This document shows positions 33,513 to 42,310 of a stretch of DNA of 64,000 bases, piece after piece. Positions within the stretch are counted from its first letter, which is position 1; each line of letters begins with the position of its first letter. The position numbers and the translations under genes were made by a program. Origin of the DNA: Mucilaginibacter terrae (GTDB lineage: Bacteria > Bacteroidota > Bacteroidia > Sphingobacteriales > Sphingobacteriaceae); assembly GCF_031951985.1 (NCBI RefSeq), contig NZ_JAVLVU010000001.1, forward strand, positions 3,906,001-3,970,000. The letters are read 5' to 3'. The notes under the pieces were generated by a model. That model searched no databases and had not been told where the DNA came from. It saw nothing but the letters and a program-made list of their open reading frames with translations.

Positions 33513-35726
33513 TTACACACTTAATTCTAACTGGTTCTTGACTAATTCAAAATAACGGCCCTTTAACGAAATCAGCTCTTGATGGTCACCATTCTCCACA
33601 ATTTCGCCATCCTTAAGCACAATGATCTGATCTGCATTTCTGACGGTGCTTAGCCGGTGAGCAATGACAACGACCGTTCTGTTTTCAAAAAACGATTGCA
33701 AATTGTCATGAATAACCCGCTCGTTGTCAGCATCCAAAGAGGAGGTTGCTTCATCAAAAAACATGTATTTAGGCGATTTATATACAGCTCTTGCTATTAA
33801 AAGCCGCTGCTTTTGTCCGCCGCTTATTCCAACTCCTCCAGCTCCGATCTTAGTGTTTTCTCTTAATGGGAGTGACACCAGGAAACTCTTTATATTAGCA
33901 ATGGCGACGGATTGATTAAATTTGGCCTGGTCAAATTCCTCCTCGCCAGTGTAAATGTTTCTTTCTATGGTATCGGAAAAAATGTAACCTTCCTGCATAA
34001 CGACGCCGCAGTTGTTCCGCCAGCTTTTGGCAGAGATGTCATTTAGATTATGATCATCGACATGAATCGTACCCTGACTTGGTTCGTAAAACTTCAAAAG
34101 TAATTTCATCAACGTCGTTTTCCCGCTTCCGGATTCTCCTACTATTGCCGTGGTTTGACCTTCAGGTATAAACAGATTAATATTTTTAAGGGTGTAAGCA
34201 GACTTTGGCCCTTCATACTGGAAAGAAAGATTCTTTATTTTGATTCCTTTTTGCCGCCCATTGGTAACTTGGTTGTCGTCAAAAGACATCGATAGTTGTC
34301 CGGGTATTTCTTCATCTGCCTGATGATGAATATCATTCAATCTTTCCATACTGATGCGGGCATCCTGAAGTGCACGGAAAAATGCTATAAGTTGATTGAC
34401 GGGGCTATTCATCTGTCCTATGATATAGCTAATACTTAACATCGCCCCTAAAGTCAAATTAGCATTGATCACTTCTTTAGCTGCAATAAACGTTACCAAA
34501 ATGTTCTTTATGGAGTTGATAAAATCAAAACCTGTCATTTGTAATTGGTCAAGTTTTAAGATCCTTAAGTTTATACCAAAAAGCTTAACCTGGATGTTTT
34601 CCCATTTTTCCCGCTTATATTTTTCTACACTATTAAGTTTGATCTCCTGTATTCCATTGATCAATTCGTAAATGGATTCCTGATTATCAGATCGGCTCTG
34701 AAATTTTTGATAGTCCAGGATTTTTCTTGAATGAAAAAAAGATAATGACCAGCCTATTGCTATTGCCGTTAAGATCAAGTAGCATCCCAGTATTTTGGGC
34801 GAGTAAAAAAACAGCACAAAGAAAAAAACGGAGAAATTAACAACGGAGAACAGGGTGGCTAAACTTTGTGATGTCAGAAACTTTTCAATCCGGTCTTGAT
34901 CTTGAATACGCTGATTGAAATCCCCGATAAGTTTCGTGTCGAAGAATCGAATAGGCAGCTTTAGGATCTTTTTAAGAAAATCGGATATTATAGAAATGTT
35001 GACCCTGCTACCGACATAAAGTGTGATCCAATTCCGGATAATCTCAATTAACACAGATCCGGTATACAAGCAGATTTGAGCGATCAGGATCGTATATATG
35101 ATACCCAGATCCTTTTGGACAACACCTTTGTCAACAAGTGTTTGGGCTAAAAACGGGAACGTAAGTGTAATCAAACTCCCTCCAAATAGCCCAGAGAAGA
35201 GTTGTACCATTTGTTTCTTGTAAGGGTACAGATATTTAAATAGCTCCTTAAACCTGGTTTTGGGCTTTGGGGGCTCTGCTAAGGAATAAAATTCCTGGGT
35301 TGGATCGAGTAGGATAGCCACACCTTTATTCCCGTCCGATACCCATGATTTTTTCAGCCTTTCCTCATTGACTTTAATTAAGCCAAATCCGGGATCAGCA
35401 ATCTTGTAGTTAATTTCATTACTGAACAAACGTTTTTCTATGGCATACAGCACAACAAAGTGGTTCTGATTCCAATGCAAAATGCAAGGAAAATGGTCAG
35501 GTGTATTTAACTCCTGGAGACTTATCTTGACCGATTCGCTGTCAAAACCTATTTTACTTGCAGCCTCCCGGATACCTAAAACACTCACGCCGTCTTTGGT
35601 GATGTACGAGTTTTCTCTTAGATATTGCAGGCTGTATACCTTTCCATACGATCTCGCAATCATAGAAAGGCATGCAGGCCCACAGTCCATCTGGTCGTGT
35701 TGCGCTATGAAGGAGAACTTAGGCAT
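33513..35726 (-). CDS. Peptidase C39-containing ABC exporter (bacteriocin/RiPP leader-cleaving transporter)
   Basis: 737 aa, the usual length. Residues 1-~140 are a C39 cysteine peptidase: Cys15 in QMDCGPACLSM, His in WNQNHFVVLY and Asp in KIADPGFG. Residues ~165-450 hold six membrane helices. The ATPase has Walker A VGESGSGKTT, signature ISGGQKQRL, Walker B YMFFDEATSSLD and the switch His in IAHRLSTVR. Such exporters cut leaders after a double glycine while pumping the peptide out. The GG-leader precursor at 37115 is the obvious substrate. It overlaps the radical SAM gene by 8 bp and is followed by a 57-aa membrane protein. Confidence 0.94.
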   Translation of the reverse strand: MPKFSFIAQHDQMDCGPACLSMIARSYGKVYSLQYLRENSYITKDGVSVLGIREAASKIGFDSESVKISLQELNTPDHFPCILHWNQNHFVVLYAIEKRLFSNEINYKIADPGFGLIKVNEERLKKSWVSDGNKGVAILLDPTQEFYSLAEPPKPKTRFKELFKYLYPYKKQMVQLFSGLFGGSLITLTFPFLAQTLVDKGVVQKDLGIIYTILIAQICLYTGSVLIEIIRNWITLYVGSRVNISIISDFLKKILKLPIRFFDTKLIGDFNQRIQDQDRIEKFLTSQSLATLFSVVNFSVFFFVLFFYSPKILGCYLILTAIAIGWSLSFFHSRKILDYQKFQSRSDNQESIYELINGIQEIKLNSVEKYKREKWENIQVKLFGINLRILKLDQLQMTGFDFINSIKNILVTFIAAKEVINANLTLGAMLSISYIIGQMNSPVNQLIAFFRALQDARISMERLNDIHHQADEEIPGQLSMSFDDNQVTNGRQKGIKIKNLSFQYEGPKSAYTLKNINLFIPEGQTTAIVGESGSGKTTLMKLLLKFYEPSQGTIHVDDHNLNDISAKSWRNNCGVVMQEGYIFSDTIERNIYTGEEEFDQAKFNQSVAIANIKSFLVSLPLRENTKIGAGGVGISGGQKQRLLIARAVYKSPKYMFFDEATSSLDADNERVIHDNLQSFFENRTVVVIAHRLSTVRNADQIIVLKDGEIVENGDHQELISLKGRYFELVKNQLELSV

Positions 35727-37014
35727 ATACTACATTTTCCAAAAACTTATGATAGATAACATCATTTTTCTTTTGTTCATCAAAGTCATATACGCAGTAA
35801 TCCCGTCCTTCATTTTCTAATGCGTTTTGACTGCAACCACCATTGCAAATGGGCAGCAGTTTACACCTAAGGCATGGTTTGTTTTGAAACTTAATATTCA
35901 TTCTTTTTTGTTCCAATTCATTCCAACTGAGATTTCCATCTATATCAATAACGCCTTCCTTGGTTTCGGAGGTAAAATCTCTAGCGGTACATTTGAAGAC
36001 GTCGCCATTGTAATTAATGGTGGCCTGGTTCTTTTTATCAGCATAGCATGAGTTCCTTACCGTGTCAGCTCTTCCGCCAATATAATTGACCTTATAACCT
36101 AATCTGCGGAAATAAGCAATGCTCGCATCTATGCCGGCATCAATGGGTTTTAATTCCTGCCAGACCTTTTGAAAAGAAAAAGTGATCTTTTTCATTAACT
36201 CCTCTCCGAAACTGCTGAAATCATCTGCGATATTGAACAGACCTGCAACTGTTTGGTCTGAAATGTTGATTCTAACGGTGACCGTGCAATCCCGGCCGGC
36301 AAGCAGCTTGATGTTACTTAATATCTGGCGGTAGGAACCTCTGGTCTTTGACACAAATCTTACGGTATCGTGAGTTTGCTCATCACCATCAAGAGTAATT
36401 TGAAAATCATTCGCATCATGAGCCTTAAAATAGTCTATAAAGTGTTCATTGATCAGTAATCCGTTGGTGGTGAAGCTGGAACTGAATTCAATACCATTTG
36501 ATTTGAAGTTATGATGAAGCTCTTTCAATATTGGAAAGATCACTTCTTCGGCATAGAGCAGGGGTTCCCCGCCAAACCATGCCAAATGAAAATATTTAAC
36601 CTTTTTTTGTTCGATGATCCTATCTGAGAACTTGATCACCTTGGTCACAATCTCAGAACTCATTTTTGAATCCTTGATATGGCTTTCATAACAATACCAA
36701 CATTTAAAATTACAGTTCATCGTAGGATTAATGACCAGCACATAGTTATTTTCATCAAAATCCACCCTCGCCTGGAGCTGTTTTACAATGGCGACTTCGT
36801 CAAGGTTATCCTCAACTATAAACTTCTTTTGTACCAGGAATTGATAGAACTCCGGGTGTATTTCGTTTAGCTCCGGCAAATTTTTCTCTTTTGTTGCCGC
36901 ATCATACAACTCATGGAGCATGGGTTCAAGAATTATAAATTCATTGCTAAGTGAGTTATATCCGATTTTTTTCGAATCATAATCAAAAAAAGTATTGAAG
37001 TAGCTGGGTCTCAT
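35719..37014 (-). CDS. Radical SAM/SPASM peptide-modifying enzyme
   Basis: 431 aa. A RiPP-recognition-like N-terminal region (~1-85) is followed by the radical SAM core with CNFKCWYC (CX3CX2C) binding the 4Fe-4S cluster and AWFGGEPLL as the SAM-contact motif. The C-terminal SPASM part has clustered cysteines (RNSCYAD, FKCTARDF, PCLRCKLLPICNGGC, RDYC) for auxiliary clusters. SPASM enzymes modify RiPP precursors (thioether, C-C or C-O crosslinks, epimerisation). It sits between the precursor and the exporter. The exact bond cannot be predicted from sequence. Confidence 0.92.
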   Translation of the reverse strand: MRPSYFNTFFDYDSKKIGYNSLSNEFIILEPMLHELYDAATKEKNLPELNEIHPEFYQFLVQKKFIVEDNLDEVAIVKQLQARVDFDENNYVLVINPTMNCNFKCWYCYESHIKDSKMSSEIVTKVIKFSDRIIEQKKVKYFHLAWFGGEPLLYAEEVIFPILKELHHNFKSNGIEFSSSFTTNGLLINEHFIDYFKAHDANDFQITLDGDEQTHDTVRFVSKTRGSYRQILSNIKLLAGRDCTVTVRINISDQTVAGLFNIADDFSSFGEELMKKITFSFQKVWQELKPIDAGIDASIAYFRRLGYKVNYIGGRADTVRNSCYADKKNQATINYNGDVFKCTARDFTSETKEGVIDIDGNLSWNELEQKRMNIKFQNKPCLRCKLLPICNGGCSQNALENEGRDYCVYDFDEQKKNDVIYHKFLENVVYA

Positions 37015-37066
37015 GGCGTTTCCGGTTCTGGCGTTTATGTTCGTGAGTTAGGTTAGACAAAGAGAT

Positions 37067-37099
37067 TATATCACTGCGACGATTGATCGCAGTGATATA
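37067..37099. promoter_or_regulatory. 13-bp perfect hairpin between RiPP precursor and radical SAM gene
   Basis: TATATCACTGCGA (37067-37079) and TCGCAGTGATATA (37087-37099) pair perfectly around a 7-nt loop. No T run follows on the minus strand, so it is probably an mRNA-stabilising or partial-termination hairpin that keeps precursor levels above enzyme levels. This is a common design in peptide operons. Confidence 0.65.
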
Positions 37100-37114
37100 T
37101 TAACTTGCTCTGGA

Positions 37115-37309
37115 CTAGGTTGCAGAGGTACATTTTGTATTGGTGCATTTGTAATTATCACCACCCGAGCAGCCGTCGTTTTGGCAATAGTCATTTGTAC
37201 CGGTGCTTTCCTCGTCAACAGATGAAGCTGCTGCAAAGCCACCTCTCAGTTTACCTTGTTGCTCTTCGTACACTTTTTCCATTTTTGCGATTACTTCTGA
37301 AAATTTCAT
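37115..37309 (-). CDS. RiPP precursor peptide with GG leader and two CX4C motifs
   Basis: 64 aa. The leader is MKFSEVIAKMEKVYEEQQGK, then LRGG at 21-24, a double-glycine cleavage site matching the C39 exporter. The core (residues 25-64) is Ser/Thr/Asn/Gly-rich with four cysteines at 42, 47, 55 and 60 arranged as CQNDGC-x7-CTNTKC. That regular spacing suggests two thioether or disulfide rings. It is first in line before the radical SAM and exporter genes, with a hairpin after it. Upstream is the outer-membrane barrel gene (91 bp). Precursor assignment rests on leader, cysteines and context; the mature structure is unknown. Confidence 0.85.
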   Translation of the reverse strand: MKFSEVIAKMEKVYEEQQGKLRGGFAAASSVDEESTGTNDYCQNDGCSGGDNYKCTNTKCTSAT

Positions 37310-37400
37310 CTTTTTAAAAATTTAGTGGTTAGCAATCAAAGTTTTAGGTTATTAGACTGTTTGTTGAACCATTGAGCGAATGTGCACCTTCACCAATTTT

Positions 37401-39773
37401 TTATAATCTCTGCGTCTCCGCAGCATTGCTGTTTTTAATATCCTTACCAGATACCTTTTTGTTGCCGAATCGATATTGAAGTGATAGGGCGACATTTCTT
37501 CGGTCATAGTAATTGTTGCTCCTGTAGAATCCAGAGCTATAGTTGGCCTGATAATTATTATTTTGCGTTCTGAACAGATCGTTTACGATAAGCCTTCCGG
37601 TAACCTTTTTAGCAAAGAGAGATGTTTGTATACCCAGGTTTAAATTAAAATTTGAACTGTACTTGTACACGCCATCGACAAACGGTGTACTGTACCTGGC
37701 ATTTACGCTAACTCTCAACCCGCTTTTCTGATTTAGCAGAAATGTATTCTGACTTGACATATAGAAGGAGGTCTGGCTCACGGACGGCGCTATCTGTGGA
37801 ATATCTGAGGTAACCGAATACTTAAAGCCATTGACCGCGTTGGAAGACTCCCACCATTTTATCTGGTTGTATATGTAGTATACTCCAGCTCCGTAGGAAT
37901 TTGAAGTGTAATAATTTAATGGCGTCGTAATTTGTATACCGTCTTCATTCACCGTTGTCAGTTCCTTGGAACTATCATCTGCTTTAGAGTAGTAAATGGA
38001 GCAATATAAATTTCTCGATTGGGTTAAATTCAGCTCGAAATTTTGCGCAATCGATGGTTGTAGATAGGGATTGCCACTTGAGTACGTTACCTCATTGGAA
38101 TAGAAACGAAATGGATTAAGCGATCTGAAATATGGTCTGCTGATTCTCCTGTTGTAATTTATGGACACACCCTGATTGTCGTTAGGCGTAAAATTTAAAT
38201 ATACGGAGGGAAATAGATTCAAATAATTGTTTTTGATGGCAGAAGGAATGCTCTCCGATACAACTTTTGTCCTCGTATCTTCTAATCGTAGCCCAGCCTG
38301 GAACTCTACCTTTTTTGAAACCTTTTTCTTAGCGTTTGCATATAATGCAAAAATGTTCTCATCATACTGAAAGCGGTCTGTGTAATTCATCACCGATCCA
38401 AGATCACTTTGAAAACTTGTGTAGCTGTTTACGTTATTGAAAGAATATTTGCTGCCACCCGATAAAGTTGCAAAAGCAGTAGGGTAATCGATGTCCAATT
38501 TACCAGTGTAACTACGTGTTGTTTGATCAGAGGTGTTCAGTAATACATTTGTAGCGACTGTATTGGTGAGGTAATTCTGATTTACCGTATGAGTTGAATT
38601 TCTGAAATTTGCATCATTGTTAAAGTAATCGGCGTTAAAAGCTAATTTCCTTCCTTTTTTGTCCAACACCTGATTAAAGTGAATATTGCCTGAGAAAAAG
38701 CCGGTTCTGTGTTTTGCTAAAATCACAGAAGAGATCGCCGAATCTAATGCCTGAGCAGTTGAACGGAAGTTTAAATGATCATTTCCGTTGATATCAGGAT
38801 GGGATATGCTCCCAAATACCTCGATACCTACATTGGTCGTTTTTGAGAAGTCATAATCTACGGAAAGTCTGTCACTAATGGATTTGTTGAATTCTCTACG
38901 TGTCTGGTTCTCATCTCTCTGGTAAGAGTTAAGGAAGAATGTATTCGACTCTATCGGCTTGATCGACCCGTTAGAAAGACTTAGCGAATTACTCACCGTC
39001 CATTTACGCTTATTCAGGTTAAGAGTTCCAGTACCATTGCCACCAGGGTAATACCCGTGGTTGAATCGGCCGCTCAAACTGCCTGAAAAACTATCTTTTC
39101 GAATACCTTTCAATTTGATATTGATTAACCCACCACTGCCTGCCGCATCATACTTTGCTGGCGGAGACGTGATGACTTCGATGCTGGCTATGTCACTAGA
39201 ATTGAATGATCGTAAATAGTCTTTTAAATCATTCCCTGACAATTGAATCAGACGGTCGTTGATCATCACCCGGGCATTGCCTTTACCGATCAGGCCGATC
39301 GAATTGTTGTCCGCCAGAACTCCAGGGGTTAGTGATACCGCATCAAAAGCATCGACGTTTGCGGCAGCTATACTGTTCTCTATATTAAATACATAGCGGT
39401 CTATCTTACGCTCCAATAGTGGTTTTTGACCGGAAATTACAACTTCTGAAAGTACTTTCACATTTGGCATTAGGACTACTCTTATGAGCGAATCGACTGG
39501 CCGGTCGATCACGGCCTGTTTTACCTGATAACCAATGATCTTGAAACTCAATTGAAGCGGAAAATTGTTTGGTACGTTTGCTGAAAAGTTCCCATTTTGA
39601 TCAGCAAATACGCCTGATATTTTTACGCTGTCTTTTAATACAGCTATCGATGTAAATGGCAACGGCTGACCGTTATTATTTAAAACCGTTCCTTTGATCA
39701 CAAGTTGTCCATAAGTTAAAGTGCTAAATAATAGTGCCATAAGAAATATGATCAGATGTTTTGAAGGATGCAT
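37401..39773 (-). CDS. Outer-membrane beta-barrel (TonB-receptor-like) protein of the RiPP island
   Basis: 790 aa. Signal peptide ending LTYG. Then a carboxypeptidase-regulatory-like repeat (VIKGTVLNNNGQPLPFTSIA), a plug domain (EVVISGQKPLLERKIDRYVF, RVMINDRLIQLSG) and a long barrel of the OMP_b-brl_3 type ending in LSLQYRFGNKK. This family is related to TonB receptors but often lacks a clear TonB box. It directly precedes the precursor gene on the same strand, so it may help peptide release, uptake or self-recognition. The C-terminal ~20 residues after the barrel are an unusual polar tail (DIKNSNAAETQRL). Confidence 0.85.
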   Translation of the reverse strand: MHPSKHLIIFLMALLFSTLTYGQLVIKGTVLNNNGQPLPFTSIAVLKDSVKISGVFADQNGNFSANVPNNFPLQLSFKIIGYQVKQAVIDRPVDSLIRVVLMPNVKVLSEVVISGQKPLLERKIDRYVFNIENSIAAANVDAFDAVSLTPGVLADNNSIGLIGKGNARVMINDRLIQLSGNDLKDYLRSFNSSDIASIEVITSPPAKYDAAGSGGLINIKLKGIRKDSFSGSLSGRFNHGYYPGGNGTGTLNLNKRKWTVSNSLSLSNGSIKPIESNTFFLNSYQRDENQTRREFNKSISDRLSVDYDFSKTTNVGIEVFGSISHPDINGNDHLNFRSTAQALDSAISSVILAKHRTGFFSGNIHFNQVLDKKGRKLAFNADYFNNDANFRNSTHTVNQNYLTNTVATNVLLNTSDQTTRSYTGKLDIDYPTAFATLSGGSKYSFNNVNSYTSFQSDLGSVMNYTDRFQYDENIFALYANAKKKVSKKVEFQAGLRLEDTRTKVVSESIPSAIKNNYLNLFPSVYLNFTPNDNQGVSINYNRRISRPYFRSLNPFRFYSNEVTYSSGNPYLQPSIAQNFELNLTQSRNLYCSIYYSKADDSSKELTTVNEDGIQITTPLNYYTSNSYGAGVYYIYNQIKWWESSNAVNGFKYSVTSDIPQIAPSVSQTSFYMSSQNTFLLNQKSGLRVSVNARYSTPFVDGVYKYSSNFNLNLGIQTSLFAKKVTGRLIVNDLFRTQNNNYQANYSSGFYRSNNYYDRRNVALSLQYRFGNKKVSGKDIKNSNAAETQRL

Positions 39774-40273
39774 GAGTAATTCAGTGTTTTAGTAATAAAT
39801 AGAAAGCAATAGCAGCTTATGGTATATTACTAAGCTAATTCCGGTTTAACGAACTGCATTAGGAAATTTCGGTATTGCTATCATCTTAAAGACAGCTTGT
39901 GATGATTCATGTTACAAAAGCTTCCTTTTTAGCCATATTCTCTTCTAATTTTAACTCAAATTCGAAAATTTGCATGAGAATTTTGCGTCCTGAAAATTCA
40001 ATTTCATACTTTCTTGGTAGAAAGCATATTTTCCTTGTCTAAGCGGCTATTATTCGGGTTATAATCTTTGCTATGTAAGAGTCCCAACAGAATTAGGACA
40101 GATTTCTGCTAAAATCAGTGAAAAAAGGGTTTTGAGCAATCATAAAGCATATGATTCAGGCAGAAATGAGGCAACAATAATGGGGTAGCGTTTTCTTATG
40201 AACTGTCCCGCCGCAACGACACAAAGTTAAGGTGCATGAGTTCTCCGAATGGGCAGAACCAATGATCAAACAT
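39774..40273. other. Intergenic region upstream of the RiPP barrel gene
   Basis: 500 bp with no credible open frame. It must carry the promoter for the minus-strand RiPP genes. On the minus strand an ATG at about 40238 gives only 13 codons. I see no certain promoter or terminator. Confidence 0.45.
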
Positions 40274-41011
40274 TTACTTTCTGGTTGTTTTTAACAGTTG
40301 TTCAGACAAAAAGGCATTGAATGTGTTTTTATAACGCTCGCCGATGTTGAAAGCTAATTTATTCGTTAGCCTAATGGAATTGCCTTCAATGTAGTTAATG
40401 TGTTTTGTCGATATAATAAATGCTCTGTGGAATTGCAAAAATTCTTTACGTGAACTGACAATGTCCAAAACTTCTTTTATCGTTAGATATGCGGTAATTT
40501 GACGATCATCTCTGGTATGAATCTTCACATAGTTGTTCGAACTTTCAAATGCAATGACATCATCAAACGCTAAATTAATGATCCGCAGATTTTCTTCCTT
40601 ATTTTTTACGAGAAAGTGGTCACTGATTTTTAGAATTGCATTTGTCGTTCTTTCATCGACGGGAAATAAACGATTGATGGTGGTAGAAAACTTAGCGAAA
40701 GTGTACGGCTTCAATAAAAATGCGTCACCGTCGACTTCATAAGCATCAAATGCATACTGTGAATGCGAAGTTGTAAAAATCAATTTTGCGGTTCTCGAGC
40801 GTAAGGCTTTTGCTAATTCAATACCTGTCAAGTTGGGCATATCGATATCCATGAAAATTATGTCGATGTGCTCTGTCAAAGAGACATTATTTAATGCGTC
40901 CAAAGGATCCAAAAATATGTTGATCACCTCCAGCCGTGAGTGCAGGTTAATGTATTTCAATATTGCATCGATGGAGAACTGCTCATCGTCTATAATCACA
41001 CACTTTAACAT
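40274..41011 (-). CDS. LytTR-type response regulator 1
   Basis: The start is taken at 41011 (MLKCVIIDDEQFSIDAIL), giving 245 aa; an upstream in-frame ATG at 41056 adds 15 residues that do not fit the family. Receiver domain: DD acidic pair, phosphoacceptor Asp in DIIFMDIDMP, Thr in IFTTSHS, Lys in LLKPYTFAKF. LytTR DNA-binding domain (~140-245) with FHRAFIIST and INYIEGNSIRL. It controls transcription in response to a LytS/AgrC-like kinase. It is a paralog of the divergent gene at 41307 and lies directly upstream of the RiPP barrel/precursor genes. Confidence 0.9.
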   Translation of the reverse strand: MLKCVIIDDEQFSIDAILKYINLHSRLEVINIFLDPLDALNNVSLTEHIDIIFMDIDMPNLTGIELAKALRSRTAKLIFTTSHSQYAFDAYEVDGDAFLLKPYTFAKFSTTINRLFPVDERTTNAILKISDHFLVKNKEENLRIINLAFDDVIAFESSNNYVKIHTRDDRQITAYLTIKEVLDIVSSRKEFLQFHRAFIISTKHINYIEGNSIRLTNKLAFNIGERYKNTFNAFLSEQLLKTTRK

Positions 41012-41306
41012 AATTCGATCGTTACAGGAAAATATTAAGGTACAAAACAGTTGCAAAGGAATACTTTAGGATGTCTTTCCTACATCTGCGCATAAAGGCC
41101 TACTGAATCTCATTTCAAAAATAAACGTTCAAATTTTAAATTACCATTGATTACGCGAAAAGGTTTATTTTCTACACACATCGCATCTAATATTAGCTTT
41201 TAATAAATCCAATTGTTAGCTGTATGCTAATTGTGGCAGATTTCAATACATAAATCCAAATCATTAACTTTTAGTTATTTATCGGGACATTAAATTACCT
41301 CCCGAT

Positions 41307-42041
41307 ATGAAAATTTATAAATGTATCATTGTTGACGATGAACCTTATGCAATTACAAGTCTAACAGCCTATATTGACCAGTTACCTAACCTCTTGTTGA
41401 TCAGGTCATATCTAGACCCCCTTGAAGCGCTGGCCGACTTGTCCGGCAATCTCGAGGTCGACCTGTTATTGTTCGATATAAAAATGCCGTATATTACCGG
41501 TATCGACTTGTCACTCAAAATTAAATCCAGATCCGCCAAGTTGGTCTTTACTACTGGTTACAAGAAATTTGCATACCAAGCTTTCGAAGCTGAAGCGGAT
41601 GCGTTTCTGCTTAAGCCTTATACATTATCAAAGTTTGCGGCGACCATCACCAAATTATTTCCTAACGAATCAGATTTGCCTATGCTTCCGAAAAATGAGG
41701 ATTTTTTCTTTGTAAAGAACATCAATGATAACCTCAAACTTATAAAAGTCAAGGTCTTAGATATCGTTGCGATTGAAAGCAAACAGAATTATGTAATGAT
41801 GCACACCACTAGTGGCAACATAACAACAAGGATGTCACTTTCTGAAATGTCAAATACATTGAAAAGGTATTCGGTGTTTGAAAAATTTCAACGTAGTTTT
41901 ATCATTGGTAAGCTACATATTGCGCATATCTATGGGAATACCTTACATATGTCTAATGGTTTGCAGATCACTGTGGGGGATCTATACCGAAAGGATTTCG
42001 CTATATTTTTGTCTGAACGGTTATTAAAAAGCCGGCTTTAG
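41307..42041 (+). CDS. LytTR-type response regulator 2
   Basis: 244 aa, the same layout as its divergent paralog: KCIIVDDEPYAITSL, phosphoacceptor in LLLFDIKMPYITG, LVFTTGYKKFA, FLLKPYTLSKFAATITKLF, then a LytTR domain with FEKFQRSFIIGKLHIAHIYG. It is followed by a terminator and, beyond the opposed 50-aa peptide gene, by the LytS-like kinase at 42311. The kinase probably phosphorylates one or both regulators. Confidence 0.9.
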   Translation: MKIYKCIIVDDEPYAITSLTAYIDQLPNLLLIRSYLDPLEALADLSGNLEVDLLLFDIKMPYITGIDLSLKIKSRSAKLVFTTGYKKFAYQAFEAEADAFLLKPYTLSKFAATITKLFPNESDLPMLPKNEDFFFVKNINDNLKLIKVKVLDIVAIESKQNYVMMHTTSGNITTRMSLSEMSNTLKRYSVFEKFQRSFIIGKLHIAHIYGNTLHMSNGLQITVGDLYRKDFAIFLSERLLKSRL

Positions 42042-42058
42042 ACAGGCCAGCCGGCTTT
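42028..42058. terminator. Bidirectional terminator between LytTR gene 2 and the 50-aa peptide gene
   Basis: AAAGCCGGCT (42028-42037) pairs with AGCCGGCTTT (42049-42058). The left arm overlaps the LytTR stop codon region. A-rich and T-rich flanks on both sides suit termination of the two convergent genes. Confidence 0.65.
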
Positions 42059-42062
42059 GCAT

Positions 42063-42215
42063 TTACTTCTGACGCCCGGTCTGAAAGATACCGCTTACGG
42101 TTGTTGTGATCATTGATGTCGTCGGGTCTGTTTCAAATGTCGGATTGAATGCGTTTCCCGGGCGTTTAAAAGTAAACAAAGAGGTTTTCGAAATTTTAAA
42201 AGATTTGTGTTTCAT
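42063..42215 (-). CDS. Cysteine-free Ser/Thr-rich 50-aa peptide: candidate LanB substrate
   Basis: Found by direct reading. ATG at 42215, stop at 42063-42065. The first ~19 residues are basic (MKHKSFKISKTSLFTFKRP) and leader-like; the rest (FNPTFETDPTTSMITTTVSG, then IFQTGRQK) is packed with Thr/Ser. There are 10 Thr/Ser among residues 24-50 and no Cys anywhere. The gene is on the same strand as the LanB dehydratase gene (43365-46253), with the kinase gene lying between them on the other strand. LanB enzymes dehydrate Ser/Thr in precursor peptides; a substrate without Cys, and no LanC in the window, would give dehydroamino acids without lanthionine rings. A terminator follows. Precursor status is inferred. 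Confidence 0.6.
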   Translation of the reverse strand: MKHKSFKISKTSLFTFKRPGNAFNPTFETDPTTSMITTTVSGIFQTGRQK

Positions 42216-42310
42216 AATGTATTATTTTTCGGAAAAGTAAGGCTCAAGCCGATAATGGTTAAAGACCTGGGATGGAACGGCGTAATACTTATATATAAAG
42301 AAGAAAATTA

